Positions 45,806 through 54,341 of a stretch of 64,000 bases of DNA are shown piece by piece; the first letter of the stretch is position 1, and every line of letters begins with the position of its first letter. Position numbers and translations under genes: made by a program. Origin of the DNA: Streptomyces sp. DG1A-41 (GTDB taxonomy: Bacteria > Actinomycetota > Actinomycetes > Streptomycetales > Streptomycetaceae); assembly GCF_037055355.1 (NCBI RefSeq), contig NZ_CP146350.1, positions 4,735,001 to 4,799,000 on the forward strand. Reading direction: 5' to 3'. A model generated the notes under the pieces. It made no database searches, was not told the DNA's origin, and was given only the letters and a program-made list of their open reading frames with translations.

Positions 45806-46573
45806 TCAGAGGCGGCGGCCCTCGGAGCGGACCGTCGCAGGTACCGGGATGTCCGCGGTGTCGAACTCACCCGAGATGATCCGCGTGGCCAGGTCCGACA
45901 GGCGCAGGTGACGGGCGCGCGCGTACGACCGGAACGCGGCGAAGGCGTCGTCGACGGACGTGTTCCAGCGCTCCGCCAGGACGCCCTTGGCCTGCTCGAC
46001 CAGGACGCGGCTGGTCAGCGCGTTCTCCAGCTGGCTGGTCTCGACCTGCGACTGTTCCAGCGTGCGCTGCCGGAGGATCGCGATCGTGGCCACGTCGGCG
46101 AGTGCCTGGGCGAGCGCGATGTCGTCGTCGCCGAGGCGGTGCGGCGCGGTCTGGAACAGGTTGAGCGCGCCGATGACGCGGCTGCGCAGGCGGAGCGGGA
46201 GGGCGTGCGTGCTCACGTATCCCGTCTCGCGGGCCCGTGCGGCGAAGTGCGGCCCGCCGCCGGCGGCCTCCGGCGGCATCAGCTCGATGTTGGTCCGGGC
46301 GGCGCCGGTGCGGTAGCACTCGACGCACGGGCCCTCGTCGTGCTGGAGCGCGAAGAGCTCCAGCAGGCGGGTGCGCTCGTCCGAGGCGGCGATGATCCGC
46401 AGTCGGCCGTGCGTGTCCGCGAGCAGGATCCCGGCCGCCGACACGTCGAGCAGCTCGACGCAGCGCTCGGACAGCCGGTGCAGCAGGTCGATGACGTCGA
46501 AGTCCTCGACGAGGGAGTCCGCCACTTCCACGAAGGTCTCGGCCAGCCGGCGCTCGCGGGGCATGCCGGTCAT
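45806..46573 (-). CDS. GAF-ANTAR domain regulator
   Basis: This 255-aa protein starts after GGAAGGGG. A GAF domain (~20-160) with AETFVEVADSLVEDFDVIDL at its start is followed by an ANTAR RNA-binding domain (~170-235) with SRVLVEQAKGVLAERWNTS and AFAAFRSYARARHLRLSDLA. ANTAR proteins act as antiterminators at paired hairpins in nascent RNA. The signal bound by the GAF domain is unknown. It is divergent from DUF5994 copy 4. Confidence 0.92.
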   Translation of the reverse strand: MTGMPRERRLAETFVEVADSLVEDFDVIDLLHRLSERCVELLDVSAAGILLADTHGRLRIIAASDERTRLLELFALQHDEGPCVECYRTGAARTNIELMPPEAAGGGPHFAARARETGYVSTHALPLRLRSRVIGALNLFQTAPHRLGDDDIALAQALADVATIAILRQRTLEQSQVETSQLENALTSRVLVEQAKGVLAERWNTSVDDAFAAFRSYARARHLRLSDLATRIISGEFDTADIPVPATVRSEGRRL

Positions 46574-46786
46574 CCGTTTCCCCTTCCCGTTGGTGCCGCA
46601 GGGACAACGGCTCCGGACAGGGGCGAATGGGGCCGTTCCCCCTTGTCCGTACGCTCCGTTGGGCCTGTTCGAGGAGTACGCTGGAATCACCGAGGATATT
46701 TCGCGCACCGGCTGCCAGGCTCGTGTCGTTTTCGGAGATCGAATATGCCGGGCCGGTCGTGATGGGCCCGGAGCAGGGTTCGCGTC

Positions 46787-47365
46787 ATGACTGCGACCAT
46801 TTCCCACCCGCCGACAGCCGAAGCCGATGACCGGTTCTCCTCGTCCTCTCCGCGTCTGTCGCTCGCTCCCGTCGGTCCCGCACCGGCTCTGCTGGACGGC
46901 GCCTGGTGGCCCCGTTCCCGCGATCTCGTGGCGGAACTCCCCTCCCTGACCGCCGTACTGGATCCGCTGTGGGGGCGGATCACACGGGTCACGGTGAATC
47001 CCACGCACTGGCCGGTCGTTCCCCGCAAGGTGCCCGTTGCCGGGCACGTGGTGAAGGTGGGCTGGTTCCTGCCCGAGCAGGACCCGAACGAACTGCTGCT
47101 GCTCTCGTACCACGTGGGCCGCTGGAACCTCCTGGTGATCCCGCCGCAGACGGCTCCCGACGCGGCCGCCCGGCTGATGGCCGCCGCGAGCGATCCACTG
47201 GGCACGTCGACCGCGAGTTGGTTGATGGGGGAAGAGGCGCGCTCGCGCACGTTGTACGAGGCCGACCGGGCCGTCGAGTCGGTCTGGGACTCCGAAGGAG
47301 GACATGAGGCCGGCGACGCGACCGCGCGTCCGCGGGGCCCGGTGCCGCAGCCGATGGGAAGGTGA
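46787..47365 (+). CDS. DUF5994 protein (copy 4)
   Basis: This 192-aa protein is the longest copy. The core LDGAWWPRSRDLVAELPSLT, WGRITRVTVNPTHWP and VGRWNLLVIPPQTAPDAAAR is intact, with an extra ~50-residue C-terminal stretch (SWLMGEEARSRTLYEADRA) rich in acidic residues. It overlaps the next small gene by 4 nt (GTGA). Confidence 0.88.
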   Translation: MTATISHPPTAEADDRFSSSSPRLSLAPVGPAPALLDGAWWPRSRDLVAELPSLTAVLDPLWGRITRVTVNPTHWPVVPRKVPVAGHVVKVGWFLPEQDPNELLLLSYHVGRWNLLVIPPQTAPDAAARLMAAASDPLGTSTASWLMGEEARSRTLYEADRAVESVWDSEGGHEAGDATARPRGPVPQPMGR

Positions 47366-47598
47366 GAACCGTGGAGACATTCGTGTCCGTGGCTGTGATC
47401 CTGGGGATGATCGCTCTCGGCGTGTTCCTCATCCACCGGCTGAACTCCCAGCACAACGACCGCATCGCCGCCTTCCACTACGGCCGCTCCGGGCTGCCCG
47501 CCGCGGGACCGGCTCCGCGGAAGGCCCGCGGCCGGGCCGGGACGAGCGGCACAGGCCGCCGCCGGTTCTCCTGGCGCCGCCCCCGCAAGCGGGCCTGA
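47362..47598 (+). CDS. Small single-pass membrane protein
   Basis: This 78-aa protein from GTG 47362 is coupled to DUF5994 copy 4. One N-terminal helix (FVSVAVILGMIALGVFLIH) is followed by a very basic Arg/Lys-rich cytoplasmic tail. Function is unknown. Confidence 0.75.
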   Translation: MRTVETFVSVAVILGMIALGVFLIHRLNSQHNDRIAAFHYGRSGLPAAGPAPRKARGRAGTSGTGRRRFSWRRPRKRA

Positions 47599-47621
47599 GC
47601 TCCACCCGTTCCACAGCCCGG

Positions 47622-47659
47622 GACCCCGGCCGCAGCACCGCACCTGACTGGCCGGGGTC
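47622..47659. terminator. Hairpin after the small membrane gene
   Basis: GACCCCGGCC (47622-47631) pairs with GGCCGGGGTC (47650-47659), 18-nt loop, followed by TTCCCG. It is a plausible terminator of the DUF5994 copy 4 operon. Confidence 0.6.
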
Positions 47660-47685
47660 TTCCCGCGTCCTGTGCCCCGGGCCGG

Positions 47686-47919
47686 AGCGGTCGCCGCCCT
47701 GACGGAGCGCGGGCACGCCGGGTGGTACGAGCTCAGCGGCCCCCGGCTGATGGCCTTCGGGGACCGCGGTCGCGGAGATCGCCCGGGCCCACCGGCCGCG
47801 ACCTCCGCTACGTCCCGCTGACGCCCGAGGCGTACGCGGAGCAGCAGCGGGCGCAGGGCGTGCCCGAGGAGTGGGTGCAGCTGACGGTCGGCCTCTACGA
47901 GCAGGTCCGCTCAGGCGGC
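47686..47919 (+). pseudogene. NmrA-like NAD(P)-binding protein C-terminal fragment
   Basis: WYELSGPRLMAFGD, then in another frame VAEIA and TGRDLRYVPLTPEAYAEQQR, EEWVQLTVGLYEQVRSG, is the C-terminal part of an NmrA/SDR-type protein. Single extra C bases at about 47765 and 47787-47790 split the frames. The N-terminal Rossmann domain is absent. The last part is read in frame into the following DUF3105-like sequence. Confidence 0.6.
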
Positions 47920-48477
47920 CTCGCCTGCCTTCCTCATCACCGTCACGCGATCGTCGTCGCCTGGCTCGCCGGCCAGTGGGCGTACCACGCCGACCAGGAC
48001 CGTGAGCGCGAGGCGGCCGCGGCGAGGCCCCGCGTATCCGGCGAAAGGGTCTGGGACACCGACACGCTCACGTACGACCACGTCGAGGGCGGCGTCGGCC
48101 ATCCCATGACCCCGCCCGTCGGCGGCGCCCCTGACAAAACGTGGATGACCTGCGACGGAACCGTCTACACCGAGACGATCCGCGACGAGAACGCCGTGCA
48201 CTGCCTGGAGCACGGTGCCGTCTGGATCACGTACAACGGCACGGCCACCGCCACCGACGTCAAGCGGCTCGCCGGCAAGGTGACCCGGACGCCCTACACC
48301 CTGATGAGCCCCGTCACCCGGCAGTCCGGGACGATCACGCTCTCCGCGTGGGGCCACCAGCTCAGTGTGGACTCGGCCTCCGACCCGCGCGTCGAGCAGT
48401 TCATCACCGCCTACGTCCCGGGCCCCAGACTCCGGAACCGGGCGCTCCCTGCACGGGCGGCCGTACCGCCCAGGTGA
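47722..48477 (+). CDS. DUF3105-like protein, fused in frame to NmrA remnant
   Basis: This 251-aa frame joins an NmrA tail (to ~residue 66) with a degraded hydrophobic segment (RHAIVVAWLAGQWAYHAD) and a complete-looking DUF3105 domain (~110-240). That domain has DTDTLTYDHVEGGV, MTPPVGGAPDKTW, and the signature DENAVHCLEHGAVWITYNG. DUF3105 proteins are membrane-anchored with unknown function. No start codon lies between the two parts in this frame. The product, if made, is a chimera; a rearrangement or sequencing error at the junction is likely. Confidence 0.5.
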   Translation: MVRAQRPPADGLRGPRSRRSPGPTGRDLRYVPLTPEAYAEQQRAQGVPEEWVQLTVGLYEQVRSGGLACLPHHRHAIVVAWLAGQWAYHADQDREREAAAARPRVSGERVWDTDTLTYDHVEGGVGHPMTPPVGGAPDKTWMTCDGTVYTETIRDENAVHCLEHGAVWITYNGTATATDVKRLAGKVTRTPYTLMSPVTRQSGTITLSAWGHQLSVDSASDPRVEQFITAYVPGPRLRNRALPARAAVPPR

Positions 48478-48831
48478 TCAGCCGGAGTCGGCGACGGAAC
48501 TGTCGAGCGCGTCGTGCCCGGCACGGCGGCGGTACTCGGCGTTGATGCGCTGGGCTTCCTCGAGCTGGTCCTCGAGGATGACGATGCGGCAGGCGGCCTC
48601 GATCGGGGTGCCCCGGTCGACGAGTTCGCGGGCGCGCGCTGCGATGCGCAGCTGGTAGCGGGAGTACCGGCGGTGTCCGCCCTCCGAGCGCAGCGGAGTG
48701 ATCAGACGAGCCTCACCGATGGCCCGGAGGAAGGCCGGGGTGGTGCCGAGCATCTCGGCGGCCCGCCCCATCGTGTACGCGGGGTAGTCGTCGTCGTCCA
48801 GACGATCGCTGAGCGGGGTATCTGCTGTCAT
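48478..48831 (-). CDS. MerR-family/BldC-like transcriptional regulator
   Basis: This 117-aa protein starts 4 nt after GAGGTGAC. The winged-helix DNA-binding part [20 protein letters not shown] with the wing [19 protein letters not shown] is complete. The C-terminal part is a short helix/tail with [20 protein letters not shown]; no ligand domain follows. A very strong palindrome lies between its promoter side and the ribosome binding site. Confidence 0.88.
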   Translation of the reverse strand: MTADTPLSDRLDDDDYPAYTMGRAAEMLGTTPAFLRAIGEARLITPLRSEGGHRRYSRYQLRIAARARELVDRGTPIEAACRIVILEDQLEEAQRINAEYRRRAGHDALDSSVADSG

Positions 48832-48856
48832 GTCACCTCGTAGTGCAACGCGTCGA

Positions 48857-48888
48857 GGGGCCCTGGTGCCGTACGGCACCAGGGCCCC
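48857..48888. promoter_or_regulatory. Perfect 32-bp palindrome in the MerR leader
   Basis: GGGGCCCTGGTGCC-GTAC-GGCACCAGGGCCCC is fully self-complementary. It lies 26-57 nt upstream of the MerR-family start, directly before its ribosome binding site, with no U tract. It may be an attenuator, a terminator for upstream transcription or a regulator site. Confidence 0.65.
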
Positions 48889-49139
48889 GAAGGAAATTGA
48901 ACACCATCTGTCGGCCCTAATGCTGTGCCGACCTTCTGTTTCCGCTCCCGGCCCTGCAGAGGGGGGGATGCGGGGATCGCGGCTGCGTGACCGGGGACCA
49001 CCTTCCAATCCGGGGTCTTGCGGTACCCGGGCCGAGCGCTGCTCGGGCCGGGCGATCCTGATGGCGTCTGCTCCTCCGTCCTTCTCTGCTACGTGATCCC
49101 TTTCAACGAGAAGAATGCTAGCCGCGCCGGATCCCAATG

Positions 49140-49159
49140 TCTACTCTGACAAGAGTAGA
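49140..49159. promoter_or_regulatory. Inverted repeat TCTACTC-N6-GAGTAGA
   Basis: Perfect 7-bp arms (49140-49146, 49153-49159) lie ~310 nt upstream of the MerR start in a locally AT-richer stretch. This is a candidate regulator site. Confidence 0.45.
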
Positions 49160-49239
49160 TTTCTGTTCTCCGGTGGCGCAGATTGACTGCGCCCTACAAG
49201 GACGTCGGCTGTGCCCTGCAGGGACGTCGAGACGACGAC

Positions 49240-49273
49240 GAGGGCCCTGCCGACGCGCGTCGGCAGGGCCCTC
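49240..49273. terminator. Strong hairpin after the 103-aa gene
   Basis: GAGGGCCCTGCCGAC (49240-49254) pairs with GTCGGCAGGGCCCTC (49259-49273) around GCGC. It lies 35 nt past the stop of the leftward gene at 49308. Confidence 0.75.
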
Positions 49274-49307
49274 ATCGGGATCGGGGTGGGCGGTCGTCCG
49301 CCCGTCC

Positions 49308-49619
49308 TCATGCGTCCAGGGGTGCGGCGCCGAGCAGTGCCGACGCGGTCTGGACCGGAGTGGGGACGCGCACGCGCGCGGCCTCGGGGTGGTCGTGGCA
49401 GGTGAAGCCGAGGCGGGTCATGGCCCGGATGACCTCGCTGCCGGTGAAGTCGCGGCGGTCCTGTCGGGTGATGACCTGGCCCACCTGCTTGACGGGGTAG
49501 CGACGGCGGCCGATGGTCACGGACTCACCCGTGACGATCTCGGGCGTGACGCCCTTCATCGAGGCCAGCACCCCGCTCTTGGTCAGGTCGAACGGGTACC
49601 GGGCGATGACACAGCGCAT
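49308..49619 (-). CDS. Conserved small protein next to cold-shock helicase
   Basis: This 103-aa protein starts MRCVIARYPFDLTKSGV. Readable motifs are VTGESVTIGRRRYPVKQVGQ and VIRAMTRLGFTCHD. From memory, similar small proteins stand near DEAD-box helicase and cold-shock genes in other Streptomyces. It is separated from the CBS-like gene by ~46 bases and probably belongs to the same leftward transcript. Function is unknown. Confidence 0.78.
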   Translation of the reverse strand: MRCVIARYPFDLTKSGVLASMKGVTPEIVTGESVTIGRRRYPVKQVGQVITRQDRRDFTGSEVIRAMTRLGFTCHDHPEAARVRVPTPVQTASALLGAAPLDA

Positions 49620-49665
49620 GATGCCCCCACGGGGAGAAGGAGAACGGCTGACCGGGCGAGGTGGA

Positions 49666-50013
49666 TCAGGTGGAGAGGGCGAGGACGCCCGGGGCCCGGC
49701 CGTGCTCACCGACGGCGGCGAGCCGGGGGACGGGCGAGGCGAACGGTCCGTCGAGGACGTCCCGCAGCCGGGTCCGGTCCGTGTACGTGGAACTGCCGCG
49801 GTGGACGACGAGTTCGGCCCGGGTGATCGAACCCGTGCACTGGTCGTCCCCGTCGCACAGGAGGAGGTACTCGACACGGGCACCGGCCATGACGGACAGG
49901 GCCACCTCGACGGTCATGTCGTCCCGGACCCGGGGGCCGGACACGTCCATGGCGTCGACCATGGACACAGGGGAGCGATCCGCCTGCCGGCACTGCGTCT
50001 GAACCGGTGTCAA
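49666..50013 (-). CDS. Single CBS-domain protein
   Basis: This 115-aa protein starts at TTG 50013, chosen because GAGGAGG lies 5-6 nt upstream; an earlier GTG (50061) overlaps the helicase stop but has no such site. VDAMDVSGPRVRDDMTVEVA and ARVEYLLLCDGDDQCTGSIT are CBS-like, with a second diverged half (LRDVLDGPFASPVPRLAAVG). CBS domains bind adenine nucleotides. It is in the helicase transcript. Confidence 0.72.
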   Translation of the reverse strand: MTPVQTQCRQADRSPVSMVDAMDVSGPRVRDDMTVEVALSVMAGARVEYLLLCDGDDQCTGSITRAELVVHRGSSTYTDRTRLRDVLDGPFASPVPRLAAVGEHGRAPGVLALST

Positions 50014-50060
50014 AGCTGCCTCCTCGGAGATGGGTGAGCTGAGGATCGACGCCAACAGCA

Positions 50061-51551
50061 CTAGGCCGCCGGGTCGAAGGCGGACCGCTGTCCCCTGCGC
50101 CGCCCGGCCTGTCCGGTGGGGCGCCCCTGGGCGGGGCGGTTCCGGCGGCCCCGGGACGAGGGGGCCCCGGAAGACGTGGCACGGCGGGGAGCAGGAGCCG
50201 GTGCGGTGATGACGACAGGGACACCGGACGGCGTCCGGGCACCGGTGATCCGGCTCAGTTCCGCCTCACCCGAACGCACCGGGGTGACCTGGGGGGTGAT
50301 CGCGGCCGAAGCCATCAGCCGGGTCATGCCGCGGCGCTGGCCGGGGGTCACGAGCGTGACGACGCTGCCGGACTCGCCGGCGCGGGCCGTACGGCCGCCG
50401 CGGTGCAGGTAGTCCTTGTGGTCGGTGGGCGGGTCCACGTTGACGACCAGGTCGAGGTTGTCGACGTGGATGCCGCGGGCCGCGACGTTGGTCGCCACCA
50501 GCACCGTCACATGGCCGGTCTTGAACTGGGCGAGGGTCCGCGTGCGCTGGGGCTGGGACTTGCCGCCGTGCAGAGCAGCGGCGCGGACGCCGTTGTTCAG
50601 CAGGTGCTCGGTCAGCCGGTCCACGGCGCGCTTGGTGTCCAGGAACATGATCACCCGGCCGTCCCGCGCCGCGATCTCGGTCGTGGTGCGGTGCTTGTCC
50701 GCTTCGTGCACGTGGAGCACGTGGTGCTCCATCGTGGTGACCGCACCCGCCGACGGGTCGACGGAGTGGACCACCGGGTCCGTCAGATAGCGGCGCACGA
50801 GCAGGTCGACGTTGCGGTCCAGGGTGGCCGAGAACAGCATCCGCTGCCCCTCGGGGCGCACCTGGTCGAGCAGGGCGGTGACCTGGGGCATGAAGCCCAT
50901 GTCGGCCATCTGGTCGGCCTCGTCCAGGACGGTGATGGCGACGTCGTCCAGCCGACAGTCGCCGCGGTCGATGAGGTCCTTGAGCCGACCCGGCGTCGCG
51001 ACGACGACCTCGGCCCCGGTCCGCAGCGCACCGGCCTGCCGGCCGATCGACATGCCGCCGACCACGGTGGCCAGCTTCAGCCGGACGGAGCGGGCGTACG
51101 GGGTGAGCGCGTCGGTCACCTGCTGGGCGAGCTCGCGGGTGGGGACGAGGACCAGGGCGAGCGGCTGCCGTGCCGCCGCGCGACGGCCCGCTGTACGGGC
51201 CAGCAGGGCGAGGCCGAAGGCCAGGGTCTTGCCCGAGCCGGTACGGCCGCGGCCGAGCACGTCACGCCCGGCGAGGGAGTTCGGCAGGGTCGCCCCCTGG
51301 ATGGGGAACGGTACGGTCACGCCCTCGTGGCCGAGCGCGGCCAGCAACGGCGCCGGCAGGTCGAGATCGGCGAACGCCTCGACGGCGGGCAGCGCGGGCG
51401 TGGTCGTCACCGGCAGCGCGAACTCCCCCTGGAGTGCGGCCGGCCGGCGCTCGTAGCCCTTGGAGCGCCGCGGAGCCCCCGAGCCCTTGGCGGCGGCACC
51501 CCGGGAGCGGTCGTAGGTGCGGGTCGGGCGGGCGGTGCGTGCGCGGTTCAA
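50061..51551 (-). CDS. DEAD-box ATP-dependent RNA helicase
   Basis: This 496-aa helicase starts at TTG 51551, after GAGGAAGG with a 6-nt gap. An Arg-rich N-terminus is followed by the Q motif, Walker A GRGRTGSGKT, PTRELAQQ, VLDEADQMADMGF, the SAT motif LFSATLDR and HRGGRTARAGE. The C-terminal ~70 residues are basic and low-complexity, as in RhlE/CsdA-type helicases. Its position after CspA suggests RNA unwinding in the cold. Confidence 0.94.
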   Translation of the reverse strand: MNRARTARPTRTYDRSRGAAAKGSGAPRRSKGYERRPAALQGEFALPVTTTPALPAVEAFADLDLPAPLLAALGHEGVTVPFPIQGATLPNSLAGRDVLGRGRTGSGKTLAFGLALLARTAGRRAAARQPLALVLVPTRELAQQVTDALTPYARSVRLKLATVVGGMSIGRQAGALRTGAEVVVATPGRLKDLIDRGDCRLDDVAITVLDEADQMADMGFMPQVTALLDQVRPEGQRMLFSATLDRNVDLLVRRYLTDPVVHSVDPSAGAVTTMEHHVLHVHEADKHRTTTEIAARDGRVIMFLDTKRAVDRLTEHLLNNGVRAAALHGGKSQPQRTRTLAQFKTGHVTVLVATNVAARGIHVDNLDLVVNVDPPTDHKDYLHRGGRTARAGESGSVVTLVTPGQRRGMTRLMASAAITPQVTPVRSGEAELSRITGARTPSGVPVVITAPAPAPRRATSSGAPSSRGRRNRPAQGRPTGQAGRRRGQRSAFDPAA

Positions 51552-51687
51552 GCGGAACCTTCCTCGATGTGAGCTGGTAGGCACGTAGCAAGGAATTTCC
51601 GCAGCAAAATGAACGGCGCAGAGAATCGCGAGAACGAGCCTGAGATGTTGGGCGCGGCTTTGCTGCCATGCGCCCTGAAAAGCAGCG

Positions 51688-51723
51688 AGCTGGGGCCCGC
51701 ACCCCAAGGTGCGGGCCCCAGCT
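51688..51723. terminator. Terminator between cspA-like gene and helicase
   Basis: AGCTGGGGCCCGCACC and its complement GGTGCGGGCCCCAGCT flank a CCAA loop. On the minus strand the hairpin is followed by CGCTGCTTTT. It lies 27 nt past the cold-shock stop, so helicase expression may depend on read-through or its own promoter. Confidence 0.8.
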
Positions 51724-51749
51724 GCGAAATATGCGTTGCTGCCGTGATG

Positions 51750-51953
51750 TCAGACGAGAACGATGTTCTCGGCCGTCGGGCCCTTCTGGCCCTGAGCGAT
51801 GTCGAAGGACACCTTCTGGCCTTCCAGCAGCTCACGGAAGCCCTGGGCGGAGATGTTCGAGTAGTGGGCGAAGACGTCGGCGCCGCCGCCGTCCTGCTCG
51901 ATGAAGCCGAAGCCCTTTTCCGCGTTGAACCACTTCACGGTACCAGTAGCCAT
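51750..51953 (-). CDS. CspA-family cold-shock protein
   Basis: This 67-aa protein is complete, with RNA-binding motifs [14 protein letters not shown] and DVFAHYSNI. The five-stranded OB fold chaperones RNA. GAAGGAG lies upstream. It has a long, AT-rich leader as expected for cold-inducible mRNA. Confidence 0.96.
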   Translation of the reverse strand: MATGTVKWFNAEKGFGFIEQDGGGADVFAHYSNISAQGFRELLEGQKVSFDIAQGQKGPTAENIVLV

Positions 51954-52397
51954 GTCAATTCTCCTTCGGAGACGATGTTCGGAATTCGCCCTGTGCGGAT
52001 TCCGCGTCGCCGTGCTGATTACCCCGTAGGAAAATGAACCTTCTGGCAACCACACCTGCAACTGAGATCGACAGTAGCATGGCGCGACCGGCCGTGTGCG
52101 GCCCGATAATTCCGCCCCGTCCGCTGGTCGAGGAATACTCGCCGTGTGCCGCGCCAATTTCTCATCTCGCAAAAACAGATATTGGTCCGGTGCGGATGCA
52201 CGGTTCCTGTCGGTGCTGCCGGCCGCAGCGCCATGACCTCCCCTGATGTGCCGTGCGCCGCCGCCGTCGCATCAGCGGACGGGACGACGGCGAACGCGCC
52301 CGGACGCCACGATCGCGATGAAGGTCACATCGGCATACGGGTGACCTGCGAGGTGAGCGTGCGGGCACGCTGGCGGAGCCGGGCGTGTGCCCGGAGA
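51954..52397. promoter_or_regulatory. CspA leader/promoter region and gap
   Basis: The 444-bp gap has no gene. The ~200 bases next to the cold-shock start are markedly AT-richer and should hold its promoter and leader RNA. The rest, towards the SpoIIE gene stop at 52398, shows no coding or repeat signal. Confidence 0.45.
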
Positions 52398-53684
52398 TCA
52401 GTCGAGGGTGGCGAGATGATCGGCGTCGCCGCCTCGCCACTCGACGAGGAAGATGGTCGCGTCGTCGGTCGTGGTGCCGCCACGACCGTGTTTCAGGGCG
52501 TGGGAGAGCGCTCGCACCACCGCCCGTACTTCGGTGCGGTCCTGGAGGATCCGGTTGGTCCACTCGATGAGCTGCTCCTCACCGAACTGTTCCCCGCCGC
52601 TCTGGCGCTCCTCGATCAGGCCGTCGGTGAAGCACAGCAACCGGTCACCGGGGCGCAGCATCCGCTCGCTGACCACCGGCTCCTCTCCGCCGAAGCCGAC
52701 CGGCAACGTGGTCGGGCTCTCCAGCCGGTCCACCACGGCGCGGTCACGGATCAGGAGCGGAGCCGGGTGACCGGCGTTGACCCAGTGCAGCCGGCCCGTG
52801 GCGATGTTCAGCACCATCATCTGCGCGGTGACGAAGTGGTCCTGGCCGAATTGCTCGTTGATGGCCCTGTCCATGAACGCGTACACCTGGGACAGGTCGG
52901 TGTGGGCCCGTCGCGTGTGCCGATAGGCACCGACGGCCACCGTCGCCATGGTCGCCGCGTCCAGTCCGTGGCCCATCGCGTCGAGCATGGCCACGTGCAG
53001 GATGTCGCCGTTGAGGGCGTAGTCGAAGCTGTCGCCGGCAACGTCGTAGGCGGGCTCCAGGATTCCGGCCACCTCGACCTGTGGAACGGCCATCGACAGC
53101 GGGGGCAGCAACGACCACTGGATCTCCGCGGCCAGGCTCATCGGGGCGCTGCGGCGGGCCTGGAAGAACTGGTCGGTGTAGGCGTCCTTGGTGACGATCA
53201 TGTCCGCGACCAGACCGGCGAGTCTGCGGAGCAGCCGCCGGTCGTCGTCATCGACGGTGTCCAGGGTGACGGCCATCGCCCCGATCTGGTCGCTGCCGTC
53301 CAGCAGCGGCAGGTACATCCGCACACTGCCGTCCCGCGGCACCTCCACCGTTCTGCGGCTCAGGAACGCCTCACCGGCGGGGGAGTCCTCGACCGCCTCC
53401 GGCCCGCCGACCTTCAGCATCCGGCCCCGCAGCGGGACCAGCAGCACCTGTTCGTAGTCCTGGAGGAGGATGGAGACCTCCCGCCCCCCGACCCTGGCGA
53501 CCTCTTCCGCGACGAGTGGGGCGATCAGGTCCGGCGGCATCTCGTGGGCCCGGTCCAGCAGCACCCCCAGAAGTCGTTCGCCGAACCCCTCCGACCGGTC
53601 CACCCCGATCCCGTCCGGCTTCCGCCCACCGCCCGTCATCGCCACACGAAGGTCATCACCACTGCCATGAACGTCCCTCTCCAT
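52398..53684 (-). CDS. SpoIIE-type PP2C phosphatase with GAF-like sensor
   Basis: This 428-aa protein starts at ATG 53684 without a strong ribosome binding site. A GAF-like N-terminal domain (~25-190) is followed by a PP2C/SpoIIE phosphatase (~210-428) with metal-binding DAMGHGLDAA, NAGHPAPLLIR and TDDATIFLVEW. Such proteins dephosphorylate anti-anti-sigma factors and are key to partner switching. No anti-sigma gene is adjacent. Confidence 0.92.
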   Translation of the reverse strand: MERDVHGSGDDLRVAMTGGGRKPDGIGVDRSEGFGERLLGVLLDRAHEMPPDLIAPLVAEEVARVGGREVSILLQDYEQVLLVPLRGRMLKVGGPEAVEDSPAGEAFLSRRTVEVPRDGSVRMYLPLLDGSDQIGAMAVTLDTVDDDDRRLLRRLAGLVADMIVTKDAYTDQFFQARRSAPMSLAAEIQWSLLPPLSMAVPQVEVAGILEPAYDVAGDSFDYALNGDILHVAMLDAMGHGLDAATMATVAVGAYRHTRRAHTDLSQVYAFMDRAINEQFGQDHFVTAQMMVLNIATGRLHWVNAGHPAPLLIRDRAVVDRLESPTTLPVGFGGEEPVVSERMLRPGDRLLCFTDGLIEERQSGGEQFGEEQLIEWTNRILQDRTEVRAVVRALSHALKHGRGGTTTDDATIFLVEWRGGDADHLATLD

Positions 53685-53815
53685 CGCCTCGGCGCGGCCT
53701 GCGCGGGTACGCACGACGACGCTAAGCGACTCGGGCCCGCCAGGCACGTCGGGGCGGGCCATTGGTGCGCTGTGGCACGACGCCGTGCGCCCAGGCTGCC
53801 GACTCGGAGCCTTCC

Positions 53816-54265
53816 TCACGCGCGTGCGGCGGTCCAGGTGATGAGAGGGGGCTCGACGCGTGCGCACAGGGGTCCGCCCTGTGGGGCGGTCAGGCCGAGG
53901 CGTCCGAGCAGGAGGCCGTCGCGTGCGGCGGTGGTGAGTACGTCGGCGGAGATGGTGTCGAGCATCAGCTTGGCGCGGCGGAACATCGTGAAGGTGCCCG
54001 ACTCGTCGGCCGTGCACCACGACAGGTAGATGAACCGTCGGCCCAGGCGGTCCTGCACGTAGGGGCCTTTGATCTCGGTGCCGGTCGGCGAGGTGCTCGT
54101 GGTGCACTCCAGGGTCCAGGTCGCGGACGGTGCGTCGCCGGGCTGTGGTGCGAGGAGTTCGGCCGGACGGTCGCGGCGTTGCACGGCGACGTGGAGGTTG
54201 CCGTACGCGGGGAGTTTGCCGGGCAGGTCGACGGCGTCGATGCGGATGCGCATGGCGGCCATCAT
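53816..54265 (-). CDS. DUF5990 protein
   Basis: This 149-aa protein has three candidate ATGs within 5 codons (54265, 54262, 54253); GGAGG lies just upstream of the first. MRIRIDAVDLPGK, the YGNLHVAVQRRDRP segment, IKGPYVQDRLGRRFIYLSW and FTMFRRAKLMLD match the DUF5990 family. Function is unknown. Confidence 0.83.
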   Translation of the reverse strand: MMAAMRIRIDAVDLPGKLPAYGNLHVAVQRRDRPAELLAPQPGDAPSATWTLECTTSTSPTGTEIKGPYVQDRLGRRFIYLSWCTADESGTFTMFRRAKLMLDTISADVLTTAARDGLLLGRLGLTAPQGGPLCARVEPPLITWTAARA

Positions 54266-54341
54266 GCCTCCATCGTCCCGGCGTCGTCCGCGCGGAGGTA
54301 AGCCGGCCTCGTACGGGGGCGGTTGGTCGACGTGTGTCCTG

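Larger units (their letters stand above)
48832..49307. other. Regulatory gap between MerR and 103-aa genes
   Basis: The 476-bp stretch holds no convincing gene. It contains the palindrome at 48857-48888, a dyad at 49140-49159, a double GGACGTCG motif near 49199 and 49222, and the terminator at 49240-49273. Promoters for the leftward MerR gene must lie here. Confidence 0.5.
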
